The notes below the pieces were generated by a model. It ran no database searches. It was not told where the DNA came from and was given only the letters and a program-made list of their open reading frames with translations. From a candidate division TA06 bacterium B3_TA06 (GTDB taxonomy: Bacteria; Hydrothermota; Tepidihabitantia; B3-TA06), in assembly GCA_005223075.1 (NCBI GenBank), contig NJBO01000001.1, positions 186,001 through 250,000 on the forward strand: a DNA stretch of 64,000 nt, read 5' to 3'. Shown here piece by piece: positions 34,804 to 44,055 of the stretch. The translations under genes were made by a program, and so were the position numbers. Position 1 is the first letter of the stretch; every line of letters starts with the position of its first letter.

Positions 34804-35829
34804 ATGAAGGCACTTAAGCTGAAGAAGGAGGATCTCTACACCTACCTTGAGTCGCTTAAGAGCTACGGCGAGCTCTGGGGACCGGTGAGTCGCGGCGAGC
34901 ACTACTCCTACGCCAAGCTAGCCAACGTTCGTGACGTTGCACTCCAGGCGCTGCGTACCATCATCCCACCGAAGAAGTTCTTTGTTCCCCCTCGCTTCAA
35001 CATGTTCCGTTACTCGCAGGGTACATACTCAGAGACCTTTGAGGATGTTAGGCCAAGGGTGTTATTTGGTATTCATCCCTGTGACATACACGGATTGATG
35101 ATTCTTGACGAGCTTTTCCTGGACCGCTTTCCCGATCCGTACTATAAAAAGCGCCGCGAGGCTACCGCCATCCTCGGTCTTTCCTGCATCCCGGACGATA
35201 AGTGTATGGCGCGTTCCACCAACACCCACGCCGTAGAGGGAGGCTTCGACCTGGCTTTCAACGAGCTGGGTGAGAAGTATCTTGTCTGGGTTGGTTCCTC
35301 GCTTGGTGATGACCTGGTGCGGTTGAACATTGATCTGTTTAGCGAGGAGATTGAAACCAGCGACGTGCAGAAATATCTCGAGTGGCGTCGCAAGCGTGAC
35401 TCCCGCTACAAGCTCAACTTCGACCTCACCGGCATGCCTGACATAATGGAGCTCTCCTGGGATTCCCCGCTTTGGGATGAGTTGGCCGATCGCTGCCTTT
35501 CCTGCGGTTCCTGCTCCATGGTCTGCCCGACCTGTAACTGCTACAACATCCGTGACGTAAGCGACCTCTCGTTTACCTCTGGTGTTCGCCAGCGTCGCTG
35601 GGACAGCTGTATGAACAAGGAGTACGCGCTGGTTGCGGGCGGTCACAACTTCCGGGAGGCGCGCGCCGAACGGTTAAAACTCTACTACACCCACAAGCTC
35701 AAGGCGTTCATCACCGAGTACGGCAAGCCCTCCTGCGTGGGCTGCGGCCGATGCATTGATACCTGCCCGGTCTCGATCAACGTCGCCGAGGTCATTCGCG
35801 GTCTCAAAGGGCAGGAGGTGAAGCTATGA
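34804..35829 (+). CDS. Group 3b-like [NiFe] hydrogenase, beta (iron-sulfur) subunit
   Basis: 341 residues. Two C-terminal cluster sets, CLSCGSCSMVCPTCNC and CVGCGRCIDTCPVSI, bind two [4Fe-4S] clusters. GIHPCDIHGLMILDELFL is a signature shared with sulfhydrogenase HydB and anaerobic sulfite reductase A subunits. It passes electrons between the small subunit and the flavin subunit. The next gene overlaps by 4 bp. Confidence 0.9.
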   Translation: MKALKLKKEDLYTYLESLKSYGELWGPVSRGEHYSYAKLANVRDVALQALRTIIPPKKFFVPPRFNMFRYSQGTYSETFEDVRPRVLFGIHPCDIHGLMILDELFLDRFPDPYYKKRREATAILGLSCIPDDKCMARSTNTHAVEGGFDLAFNELGEKYLVWVGSSLGDDLVRLNIDLFSEEIETSDVQKYLEWRRKRDSRYKLNFDLTGMPDIMELSWDSPLWDELADRCLSCGSCSMVCPTCNCYNIRDVSDLSFTSGVRQRRWDSCMNKEYALVAGGHNFREARAERLKLYYTHKLKAFITEYGKPSCVGCGRCIDTCPVSINVAEVIRGLKGQEVKL

Positions 35830-36695
35830 TTAATATGCCCCACACTTCCGCTAAAGGCGCCCCTGCCAATCCTTTCATGCCCGAGCAGATGCGTATAGTG
35901 CGGCGCTACGATCTTACGTCTGACGTTCGCTTCTTCCAGGTGCGGCCGGTGGATATGGAGCGGGCGCTCTCCCTAGACTACAAGCCGGGTCAGTTCATGA
36001 TGATTTCCCTCGCCGGTGTGGGTGAGGCGCCCTTCTCTATCTCCTCCACCCCTTCCCGTCCTGGGATGGTTGAGTTCTGCATCCGAAAGGTGGGCCGGCT
36101 GACCGAACAGCTATTTAGGTATAAAGAAAACTCCATCATCGGTGTGCGTGGCCCTTACGGAAACGGCTTTCCATTGGAGAAGATGGTCGGCAAAGATATA
36201 CTCATCGTGGTAGGAGGTCTGGGAGTGGCACCCCTGCGTTCCCTTCTTCTATACATCCTGGACAACCGCGACCAGTTCGGTAAGTTCTACGTCCTGCACG
36301 GTGCACACACGCCTGCAGAGATGCTCTTCCGCAAGGAGTTCTTCGAGATCAAGGAACGCGACGATTTGAATTGTCTCTTGACCGTGGACGAGGACACTGT
36401 TGGAGAATGGCCCTTCCGCAAAGGTCTTGTTACCGATCTTTTTGAGGAGATTGATGGGCTTGATCCGGACAACACCTACGGCACGGTATGCGGTCCTCCG
36501 GTGATGTACAAGTTTGTGGTAGCCGAGTTCCTCAAGCTGGGAATCCCCAAGCACCAGATACTCATGACCCTTGAACGGCGCATGCACTGCGGGATCGGCA
36601 AGTGCGGTCACTGCGTTATAGGCTCGATCTACACCTGTCTCGACGGCCCGGTCTTTTCATACTGGGACGTTCTCCACATGAAGGATCTGATCTAG
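35826..36695 (+). CDS. Group 3b-like [NiFe] hydrogenase, gamma (FAD/NAD(P)-binding) subunit
   Basis: 289 residues, ferredoxin reductase-like. PGQFMMISLAGVGEAPFSIS binds FAD, and VVGGLGVAPLRSLL is the nucleotide-binding loop. The C-terminal cysteines MHCGIGKCGHC plus a later Cys bind [2Fe-2S]. It couples hydrogen turnover to NAD(P)(H). An ATG triplet at 36701 begins the next gene 6 bp after its stop. Confidence 0.92.
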   Translation: MINMPHTSAKGAPANPFMPEQMRIVRRYDLTSDVRFFQVRPVDMERALSLDYKPGQFMMISLAGVGEAPFSISSTPSRPGMVEFCIRKVGRLTEQLFRYKENSIIGVRGPYGNGFPLEKMVGKDILIVVGGLGVAPLRSLLLYILDNRDQFGKFYVLHGAHTPAEMLFRKEFFEIKERDDLNCLLTVDEDTVGEWPFRKGLVTDLFEEIDGLDPDNTYGTVCGPPVMYKFVVAEFLKLGIPKHQILMTLERRMHCGIGKCGHCVIGSIYTCLDGPVFSYWDVLHMKDLI

Positions 36696-36700
36696 TGGGG

Positions 36701-37618
36701 ATGATGGCATCCAAAACTCAAGCGGCAAAGCCCAAGGTCGGGTTCTACGGATTTACCGGGTGCGCCGGTGATTTGCTTGCGATTCTCCACTGTGAGAATG
36801 AACTCCTTGATATCTTCAATGCGGTGGATGTTCGTTCGTTCCTCATGGCATCAAGCGAGGTCCACGACGACGAGGAACTGGACATCTCGTTCCTCGAAGG
36901 TTCTATCACAACCGACCACCAACTTGAGTCACTTGCCGACATCCGTAAGCGTTCAAAGATTCTTGTCGCTATTGGGTCGTGCGCATGTTTCGGCGGCCCT
37001 CAGGCTGCTCGCCTTGGCTACGGCGATTGGAAAGAACGCTTCAAGAAGGTCTACGGCGCAGTAAAACACACGGTAGCTAAGCCCTTTGAGTCACATCCTG
37101 TCGATGAGTACGTGAAGGTCGATTATCACATACCTGGATGTCCCATAGACCGCTACCAGTTCTTCTTTGCGCTTACCCGTCTGGCTCAAGGGATGTCTGT
37201 AGAGCTCACCACCTTCCCTGTTTGTTCCGAGTGCAAGTGGAACGAGAACGAGTGCCTGCTTCTTAATGCCCAGCTTTGTCTGGGCCCGGTGACCGCAGGC
37301 GGCTGTGACTCGCGTTGCCCCAGCCACAATCTGCCCTGCATAGGATGCTGGGGACCTGCCGCTGAAGCCAACGTGGCTTCCGAGATTGATCTCCTCAAGG
37401 AGCGCAACTTCTCCTCTGAAGAGATCGTGAGCAAGCTTCGTTTATTCGGTGGAGCCGCCATGGTCCGGCGCTTTGCTGATCTTTTGGGCATCAAGGCCGA
37501 AGAGCCTGCCAGGAAGCCTCGTCCAAAGAAGGTGCGTGAGCCTATCGTGGCCGGCAAGGCAAAGAAGAGAGCTAGTACTAAGAAACCCAAGGCTAAATCG
37601 CGTACTAAAAAGAGATAG
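36701..37618 (+). CDS. Group 3b-like [NiFe] hydrogenase, delta (small) subunit
   Basis: About 305 residues. YGFTGCAGDLL, IGSCACFGGPQ and HIPGCPID supply the proximal [4Fe-4S] ligands. C-terminal cysteine-rich CLLLNAQLCLGPV and CPSHNLPCIGCWGP bind further clusters. A longer frame begins at 36602 inside the gamma gene; ATG 36701 (MMASKTQA) gives the normal N-terminus. The last ~30 residues are a Lys/Arg-rich tail, unusual for this subunit. Confidence 0.92.
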   Translation: MMASKTQAAKPKVGFYGFTGCAGDLLAILHCENELLDIFNAVDVRSFLMASSEVHDDEELDISFLEGSITTDHQLESLADIRKRSKILVAIGSCACFGGPQAARLGYGDWKERFKKVYGAVKHTVAKPFESHPVDEYVKVDYHIPGCPIDRYQFFFALTRLAQGMSVELTTFPVCSECKWNENECLLLNAQLCLGPVTAGGCDSRCPSHNLPCIGCWGPAAEANVASEIDLLKERNFSSEEIVSKLRLFGGAAMVRRFADLLGIKAEEPARKPRPKKVREPIVAGKAKKRASTKKPKAKSRTKKR

Positions 37619-37626
37619 GAGCTGGG

Positions 37627-38919
37627 ATGAGCCTTAACAGAATAAAGATCGAATCCCTTGCCCGGGTTGAAGGCCACGGAGGGATCACGGTCGACTTCAA
37701 AGACGGTGAACTTTCCAAGGTCACCGTTGACATCCACGAGGGTCCCAGGCTTCTTGAGACAATTGCGCAGGGCCGGGTTCCCTCAGAGGTGGTAAGCCTT
37801 ACCTGTCGAATCTGCGCGATCTGTACCCTTTCGCATCGCTACGCCGCTTTGCGCGCCATGGAGAAGGCGCTTGAGATAGAAGTGCCCCCCAAAGTCCGGC
37901 TCATGCGTGATCTAATGCACTGCGGCGAGATGATCGAGTCCCACGCGCTGCACGTCTTCCTTTTAGCCCTTCCCGACTACCTCGGTTACCCCTCGGCGGT
38001 GCACATGGCGCCTGAGTATCTGGAGGATGTTCAGGCTGGGCTGCGAGTCAAGCGCTTCGGCGTTCGACTCATGGAGCTTACTGCTGCACGTTCCATCCAC
38101 GGTGAGAATCCGGTGATCGGAGGCTTTGGTCGCTATCCATCAAAGAGCGAGCTTTTGCGCTTCAAATATGAAGCCGAGTCCTTGATCCCTGACGCCGAGC
38201 GCGGGGTGGAGATACTTCGCAACCTGCGTCAGCCCACCTACATGGAAGAAGGTATGACCTTCATGTGCACCAAGCCTGAGCACGACCGCTACGGCTGGGT
38301 TGCCGACAGGATACTCGTCTCCAACGGCCAGGAGTTCAACGCCTGGGATTACCACAAGCTGACCAACGAGCGGGTGGTGCCGCACTCAATGGCCAAACGC
38401 TCGCGGTTTCAGGACAAGCCCTACTTCGTTGGTGCTCTTGCGCGCTTCAACCTTCTGGGCGAGCGTCTTGACGGCGTTGCCGGCGAGCACTTCCGCCGCT
38501 GCTACAACCTGTCATGGATTCGCAACCCGATGTACAACAACGTGGCGCAAGCCATAGAAACCGTGTGGGCGCTGGAGGAGGCTCCACGTATCATAGACAA
38601 GCTCCTCACCCACGAGGAGGATCCCGCAATCGTTGCACCCTCCCGTGACAAGGGTGCGGGTTCAGCTGCTGTCGAGGCCCCGCGCGGAACGCTCTATCAT
38701 CACTATGAGATAGCTGAAGGCCGCGTCGTGCACACAGATATCATCACCCCCACCGCCCAGTTCCTGGATATGATGGAATCCCATATCAGGGTGGCTGCAA
38801 AGAATCTGACCGACGAGGGTGATACCGATAACATCGAGCTCAAGCTTGAGATGGTTGCACGTGCCTACGATCCATGCATCTCATGCGCAACGCATCTGGT
38901 CAAAGTGAGAGGTTTATAA
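37627..38919 (+). CDS. Group 3b-like [NiFe] hydrogenase, alpha (large, catalytic) subunit
   Basis: 430 residues. The Ni ligands are in CRICAICTLSH near residue 60 and in DPCISCATH at the C-terminus. Only 7 residues (LVKVRGL) follow the final His, as expected for a precursor trimmed by a maturation protease; no such protease gene is in the window. Cytosolic, reversible H2 oxidation/production with NAD(P)(H), possibly S0 reduction as in sulfhydrogenases (family knowledge). Confidence 0.94.
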   Translation: MSLNRIKIESLARVEGHGGITVDFKDGELSKVTVDIHEGPRLLETIAQGRVPSEVVSLTCRICAICTLSHRYAALRAMEKALEIEVPPKVRLMRDLMHCGEMIESHALHVFLLALPDYLGYPSAVHMAPEYLEDVQAGLRVKRFGVRLMELTAARSIHGENPVIGGFGRYPSKSELLRFKYEAESLIPDAERGVEILRNLRQPTYMEEGMTFMCTKPEHDRYGWVADRILVSNGQEFNAWDYHKLTNERVVPHSMAKRSRFQDKPYFVGALARFNLLGERLDGVAGEHFRRCYNLSWIRNPMYNNVAQAIETVWALEEAPRIIDKLLTHEEDPAIVAPSRDKGAGSAAVEAPRGTLYHHYEIAEGRVVHTDIITPTAQFLDMMESHIRVAAKNLTDEGDTDNIELKLEMVARAYDPCISCATHLVKVRGL

Positions 38920-38920
38920 T

Positions 38921-38959
38921 CACCCCACGCCGTTCCTGCGGAACGCCGCGGGGACCCCG
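38921..38959. repeat. Palindromic element family B, copy 4
   Basis: 39 bp, CACCCC ... GGGGACCCCG with GTTC-CTGCG-GAAC at the apex, directly after the hydrogenase operon. A related short GGGGCG/CGTCCCC hairpin follows near 38972-38996. Confidence 0.65.
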
Positions 38960-39020
38960 AGATAAATAAACCGTAGGGGCGATGCATGCGTCCCCCTTAC
39001 AAATGAATGACACCCTCCTG

Positions 39021-39632
39021 TTATGCGAAGAAAGGAGCATCTATAACTATCTGCGACCACGTCTCCAGGGTTTCTCTTCGCTTCCGTAACTCCTCAAGTG
39101 TCAAGAACTCAAGAGAGGTGATGGAGCGCTCCTTTTTGACCACCTTTGGTTTAGCCAGTTTCCATATTACAAGAATCCCGAGGTGCACCCTGCCTACCGG
39201 ATTGGAGTCGTCGTTTATTAATCCCGCCACCCGCTCCGCGAATTCGGTTTGAACGTCCACCTCCTCGGCTACCTCACGCCCGAGTCCTGCGGCAAACACC
39301 TCCCTAATGTCACGCTCAAAAAGGCTGTGATCCGTTACGCTTATGTGCCCGCCGATCCCCACAGAACCCAGCGACCTCAATCTGCCTTCTTCTGTCTTTT
39401 TACCCCTCACGTAGAAAAGGATCTTATCGGACCAGACCATCACAACATAGGGGATGAGTTGCTTGAAGGATGGGTCTTCTTCTGCCTTTGCCCGCTCGAT
39501 GAATCTTGCCTTGCCGCTTGCAAGGATCTGCTCCAGTAACGTGCCATCATCAGAGCGAAATCCCTGAAAGCCGCCAAGCTCGTTCAATAACGATCTGGGA
39601 AAGCAAAGCACCCGCTCGTGTGAGATCTGCAT
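39021..39632 (-). CDS. NUDIX-like hydrolase
   Basis: 203 residues. GIGGHISVTD followed by REVAEEVDV is a NUDIX box (GX5EX7REUXEE) with an expanded spacer; the preceding strand is YVVMVWSDKILFYVRG. Such proteins hydrolyse nucleoside diphosphate derivatives; the substrate is unknown. The closing codons resemble one arm of the family C repeat. No clear promoter was found. Confidence 0.78.
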   Translation of the reverse strand: MQISHERVLCFPRSLLNELGGFQGFRSDDGTLLEQILASGKARFIERAKAEEDPSFKQLIPYVVMVWSDKILFYVRGKKTEEGRLRSLGSVGIGGHISVTDHSLFERDIREVFAAGLGREVAEEVDVQTEFAERVAGLINDDSNPVGRVHLGILVIWKLAKPKVVKKERSITSLEFLTLEELRKRRETLETWSQIVIDAPFFA

Positions 39633-39720
39633 ACCTTCACTGACTCCTGGTGAGGCACACTGGATTTGCCTTGATTGGAATCATATCTCCGATTTTACTC
39701 ACACCTTCGCTGGTTTCAAC

Positions 39721-39748
39721 TTGACTAAGCCTTATGTTGCGGTAAAAT
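39721..39748 (+). promoter_or_regulatory. Promoter of the TrlF-like gene (leadered)
   Basis: TTGACT (39721-39726), 16 bp, TAAAAT (39743-39748). AAGGAGG precedes ATG 39773. Confidence 0.72.
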
Positions 39749-39772
39749 CTCCTGAAAGCTTAAGGAGGATCA

Positions 39773-42433
39773 ATGGTGTTCGAGGAAATTCTGGTAAGGT
39801 CCAACGGGGCTAATTCATGCTGGGCGGACCTTGCTGTAAAGACCCCGGCTTCACCCGACTACAAGAGGCCACAGGATTTCGATCCATCATCTGCAAAGTC
39901 CCGCGAAGAGATTATAGACAAGATCATCACCGCCGCGCTGGATAAGGATGTGAGGCTTTTAGGAACAGCAGACTACAACCTGGGGCTTGATGAACGAGGA
40001 ATCTGGCTTGACGAACTTGGGAAGAAAGCCCGCGAGCGTGGGGTGAGTGTTTATCCTGGTGTTCGATTGTTGCTTGAGGAGGGGTTGGATTTAGTGGCTC
40101 TCTTTGAGCCTGGGCATCCCCAAAAGGAGATAGACAAGTTCCTAACCGATCTTGGCCTTCCAGGTAATGCACGTTTCTACCGCAGCAACAAGCCGGTGCA
40201 GGTGGCACTCTCGCCGCGCGAGGTGGTTGCGCGAGTGCGATCCGCCAACGGTATGGTGCTAGTTATCCACAACGCTGCCATTAAGGAGCACCCGGCGGTG
40301 GTCTCCGATCCCTGGGTGTGGGGGGTGATTCTTGCTCGAGGCCCCGAGGCTCTCTCCCCTGAAGAGGACGCTGTTCTCTACGGCAAGCGCAAGGGCTTTG
40401 AACGTAAGCTCCCTCTTGCACGCCTTGCCGGTTCCTTCGCCTCAAGACCTGAAGATGTGGGAACAAAGCGTGTCTCAATAAAACTCGGCGCGCACAACCT
40501 GGAGGGTCTGAGAATCGCGCTTCTTGACTCCAAGGCCAAGGTGCGTTTCCCTCACGAGATCGAGAAGCGCTTCTACTCGCGTCTTCTGGGAGCTCGCTGG
40601 GAAGGAGGCTTCCTCGACGGGCTGGCGATTCACTTTAACCCCGGCTTCAACGCCATGATCGGAGGACGCGGCACAGGCAAGACCACCGTCATCGAGACCC
40701 TGCGCTACGCGCTGGATGAGCCACCCAAAACAGACCGGAACCGTGAGAACCACGAGCAGATCCTGCGCGACGTGTTCCTGCCCGGTTCCAAGATCTCGCT
40801 TCTGGTTGAATCACACGAACCAAGACCCAAGCGCTACCTCATAGAACGCATCTACCCCTTCGATCCGGTGGTGCGCGACGCACAGACAGGCGAGAAACTA
40901 AAGGTAAATCCCAAGGATATATTCCGGGCCGAGGTATTCGGAAACAAGGAGATTTACGAGATCTCCAAACAGCAGGATTTTCAGGTTAACCTGCTTGAGC
41001 GTCTGTGCGAGAAGGACCTTGTTGCACTTGAGGCGCAGGAGAGACTTCTGATCGATAAGCTTGAGGAGCAAAACCAGGAGATAGCTGCTCTGGCCGAGGA
41101 GCTCTCCAGGCGTGACGCAGAGCTCGGCAAGTTATCTGCGGCAGAGGAGAAGCTCTCCCGGTTCCTTGAGATGGATATGCCTTCAAAGATCGATGAAAAA
41201 CGAGGCTTAGAGCAGGAAGCCCACGTCTTTGAGCGCGGCGAGGGGGTGCTTGCAGATATCAAGAAGATGCTTGCCGGACTCATCAGCGAGACCTCGGCAA
41301 GGCTCAAATCCTTGCAGGAGGAGGAGAAGGCCCCGCTTAATCCCCAACTTCTCGACGAATACACAAGCTCATTAGTCGAGTTCGTGGGGGACTTCGAGCG
41401 CAGCGTGCAAGGGCTGGTGGAGAACCTGCAAGGAACCGAAGAAAAGCACCGCGGTTTCCACGAGCAGTGGCAAAAGCTCTATAACGAGGGTGAGGAGCGG
41501 TTCCAGGAGAGCCTGCGCAGTTTGCAGGAGCGTTTCCCAGGCGTGGACGTAAACGAATACATCACCCTTGAGAAGGAGGTTATGCGTCTTCGCGAGCGCA
41601 AGGCCGAGCGCGACGCGGTGGCCTCAAAGCTTTCCATGCGGCGCGACGAGCGCAGGGCTTTGCTCGGTCAGGTGCAGGAGCTGCGGGCTTCGCGGTTCGA
41701 GATGCTCAAAGGGCGAGCGGACGGATGGAACTCCGAGCTCGGCGGGAAGATACACGTGGGGCTTGTGGCCAAGGGCGATCCGCAGCGCGTGGCCGCGGAG
41801 CTGCGGCATTTCATGCCTGGCTTAAACAAAGAGAATGCCCTTCGTATTGTCTCTGACGAACGGTTCAGCTTTGCAGAGCTTGCCAGACGCTCACGTTCAG
41901 GCGACCGCGACGGCGTGGCCGAGCTCCTTGGGCTCTCGCCTGAGGAACTGGTTCCATCCTTTGACGAGGAGATACTCTGCCGCATGGAGATGGTTTCCAT
42001 CCCACCTGAGGTCGTAATAAAGCTCAATCTCGGCACCGACAAAGACCCGAACTACCGCGACGTCTCGCACCTTTCCGACGGCCAGCGGTGCACCGCCATC
42101 CTGGGCATCCTTCTTCTGGAATCTCCCTATCCTTTGATCGTTGATCAGCCTGAGGAGGATCTGGACAACGCCTTCATTGTGGAGGAGATCGCCGACCGGT
42201 TACGCGACCAGATGGATAAGCGGCAGTTCCTGATGGCTACCCACAACGCGAACATACCGGTGCTGGGCGATGCATCACAGATCTTAGCGCTTGAGGCGGA
42301 CGTGGATCACGGATATCTACACGAGGGCCGCTACGGCTACATAGATTCGCCCCAGATCAAGGAGACGGTGGAGAAGATTCTCGAAGGCGGCCGCCGCGCC
42401 TTCGTGATCCGCAAGGAGAAGTACGGGTTATAA
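39773..42433 (+). CDS. TrlF-like PHP-AAA/SMC-type ATPase
   Basis: 886 residues. The N-terminal ~290 residues are PHP-like, but the expected first histidines are absent (WADLAVKTPAS at the usual HxH place). Walker A is GGRGTGKTT (297-305). A coiled coil spans about 400-640. LSDGQR is the ABC signature, LIVDQPEEDLDN is Walker B, and THNANIPV the H-loop. TrlF-type ATPases are frequent in defence islands; the role is not established. It borders a repeat-rich accessory zone here. Confidence 0.82.
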   Translation: MVFEEILVRSNGANSCWADLAVKTPASPDYKRPQDFDPSSAKSREEIIDKIITAALDKDVRLLGTADYNLGLDERGIWLDELGKKARERGVSVYPGVRLLLEEGLDLVALFEPGHPQKEIDKFLTDLGLPGNARFYRSNKPVQVALSPREVVARVRSANGMVLVIHNAAIKEHPAVVSDPWVWGVILARGPEALSPEEDAVLYGKRKGFERKLPLARLAGSFASRPEDVGTKRVSIKLGAHNLEGLRIALLDSKAKVRFPHEIEKRFYSRLLGARWEGGFLDGLAIHFNPGFNAMIGGRGTGKTTVIETLRYALDEPPKTDRNRENHEQILRDVFLPGSKISLLVESHEPRPKRYLIERIYPFDPVVRDAQTGEKLKVNPKDIFRAEVFGNKEIYEISKQQDFQVNLLERLCEKDLVALEAQERLLIDKLEEQNQEIAALAEELSRRDAELGKLSAAEEKLSRFLEMDMPSKIDEKRGLEQEAHVFERGEGVLADIKKMLAGLISETSARLKSLQEEEKAPLNPQLLDEYTSSLVEFVGDFERSVQGLVENLQGTEEKHRGFHEQWQKLYNEGEERFQESLRSLQERFPGVDVNEYITLEKEVMRLRERKAERDAVASKLSMRRDERRALLGQVQELRASRFEMLKGRADGWNSELGGKIHVGLVAKGDPQRVAAELRHFMPGLNKENALRIVSDERFSFAELARRSRSGDRDGVAELLGLSPEELVPSFDEEILCRMEMVSIPPEVVIKLNLGTDKDPNYRDVSHLSDGQRCTAILGILLLESPYPLIVDQPEEDLDNAFIVEEIADRLRDQMDKRQFLMATHNANIPVLGDASQILALEADVDHGYLHEGRYGYIDSPQIKETVEKILEGGRRAFVIRKEKYGL

Positions 42434-42994
42434 AGATGCTCCCTTTTTGCCAGAGGCAAAAAGGATCGCAGGAGTGGTAGGAAGGGCTGTAGCACAGAAT
42501 CTTACCGGAGGACGGACATAGGTAGTTGTATTTTCACCCCCACCCTACCCTCCCCCATCAAGAGGGAGGTGGAATAGGAACGAGGTGTTTATCCTAAATT
42601 ACCCCTCCCTTGATGGGAGGAATGGGTTAGGGGAGGTGGAATAGGAACGAGGTGTTTATCCTAAATTACCCCTCCCTTGACGGGAGGGGGTAGGGGGAGG
42701 GTGATGGGTCAAACAGGAGAACAATGTAAGTGGTTGTATTCTCACCCCCACCCTACCCTCCCCCATCAAGGGGGAGGTGGAATGATGCTCCTTTCATCGG
42801 CAGGACGAAAGATCGCAATAGGAATTTAGGTATGTTTGCTTATCCGGGGTCCCCGCTCAGCCGCGAAGCGGATGAGTGGGGTGATGGTTACCCCTCCCTC
42901 GATGGGAGGAATGGGTTAGGGGAGGTGGAATATGAACCAGAGGGCACTCCAAATTACCCCTCCCTTGATGGGAGGGGATTAAGGGGAGGGTGAT
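42434..42994. repeat. Dense repeat cluster (families A, B and C)
   Basis: No gene. Contains family C palindromes (42436-42470, 42785-42817), a family B copy (42845-42883) and at least six CCCTCCC/GGGAGGG arms (42535-42992). One unit of 67 bp is duplicated in tandem (42566-42632 and 42633-42699), and a larger block starting GTTGTATT recurs at about 42523 and 42731. Confidence 0.7.
42845..42883. repeat. Palindromic element family B, copy 5
   Basis: 39 bp, CGGGGTCCCC ... GGGGTG; apex CTTCG on the minus strand. Confidence 0.65.
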
Positions 42995-43906
42995 ATAGCT
43001 CCGAAGAAAAAATGGCTGTGGCCGACCGTCCGCGTTGCCCTACCGATTGTTATTCCGCTTGGCGGCCTTGTTTTCATTATCCTTGCCATCCGCAACCAAT
43101 GGATAGATGCCGACTCCGCCCGCTACCTCTTGTCCGCTATTGTCCAAGCCTTAGCTGCGCTCCTAGCAATAATATTCGCAGGCGTGGCGATACTTTGGGG
43201 GCAGGAGTCGCAATCTTTAAACAGGCTCGAAAGCCTTCGCTCCAAATATATAGAACTTCTTCAAAACCCACATCCTAAGAAAAAGGAACCTTTTATAGAA
43301 ACCATTAGAAAATTGCTATTCAAGGAGTTCTCAGGGAAAGGAAATCTCACCCCAAGACACGACTTATCGATAGCACATAAATTGAATGAATCTCCGTTAG
43401 AAACCCTTGAGAAAGTCTATATCCTCAGTAAAGCTCTCTTCGTTAAGCCTTCCGAGAGCGGGGGGATTATTATTGACCGAACCCATCTTGAACTTCAAGA
43501 AGTCGCTGAGAATTTGGGGTTGTCCTACCGTCCCATTAAGATCCCGGGACGATATGAATCCTTAGGGTGGTTTTCGACCGATAAACTTTTCTTTCTGCTA
43601 AGAAATGTAAATGCCTACATTACATTTGAACATCTTAAGAACCCCTTGACTGCCGATGGAATAGAACAACTTTTGAGGACAATCGACCGCGCCCGTCGTG
43701 CCCGCGGCCCTTGGTTCAAAGCACTCATCTCACTATACGCCGTTACCGTCGCCGTGGGGATGGTTTTCTTATCCGTCTTAAAGAAAGGTACTTGGGATAT
43801 TCAAGCAACATGGATCGCCTCGGTCCCATTGTTCCTTGCCATATGCGCTGTGGCGCTGACTTTTTACTATCTTGCGCGTATTGTCAGCGGTGAAAAGGAT
43901 GCCTAG
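42995..43906 (+). CDS. Membrane protein of unknown function (probable non-AUG start)
   Basis: About 303 residues; not recognised. Two N-terminal helices (about 13-33 and 44-63), a soluble, charged middle, and two C-terminal helices. The first canonical start (TTG 43130) would cut out helix 1, although the frame upstream encodes a convincing membrane start (PKKKWLWPTVRVALPIVIPL). The frame reaches an ATA at 42995, 5 nt after GGGAGG, where the family A repeat ends; this is my suggested start. AT-richer than neighbours and flanked by repeats on both sides. Confidence 0.65.
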   Translation: MAPKKKWLWPTVRVALPIVIPLGGLVFIILAIRNQWIDADSARYLLSAIVQALAALLAIIFAGVAILWGQESQSLNRLESLRSKYIELLQNPHPKKKEPFIETIRKLLFKEFSGKGNLTPRHDLSIAHKLNESPLETLEKVYILSKALFVKPSESGGIIIDRTHLELQEVAENLGLSYRPIKIPGRYESLGWFSTDKLFFLLRNVNAYITFEHLKNPLTADGIEQLLRTIDRARRARGPWFKALISLYAVTVAVGMVFLSVLKKGTWDIQATWIASVPLFLAICAVALTFYYLARIVSGEKDA

Positions 43907-43908
43907 AT

Positions 43909-44055
43909 TTTCACCCCCTCCTAACCTCCCCCATCAAGGGGGAGGTAATATAAGGTTCTACCTACTTCCCAAGGTGGAAGGTGATACAAAGACTAGAGTG
44001 ATGAACGCTACTCTAAATCACCCCTCCCTTGATGGGAGGGGGTAGGGGGAGGGTG
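43909..44055. repeat. Family A repeats upstream of the DUF559 gene
   Basis: CACCCCCTCCTAACCTCCCCCATCAAGG-type arm (from 43909) and CCCCTCCCTTGATGGGAGGG arm up to 44055. The end GGGAGGGTG lies immediately before the DUF559 ATG and acts as its ribosome binding site. Not gene-containing. Confidence 0.65.

Noticed and set aside
36602-36700. Longer N-terminus for the hydrogenase small subunit
   Set aside because: It overlaps the gamma subunit gene by 94 bp and reads as an out-of-frame shadow; ATG 36701 gives the conserved N-terminus.
42434-42994. CRISPR array
   Set aside because: The repeats are palindromes with irregular spacing and no unique equal-length spacers; no cas genes are present.
44029-44055. 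N-terminal MMGGGRGRV of the DUF559 protein
   Set aside because: These codons are translated repeat sequence; ATG 44056 has GGGAGG directly upstream.
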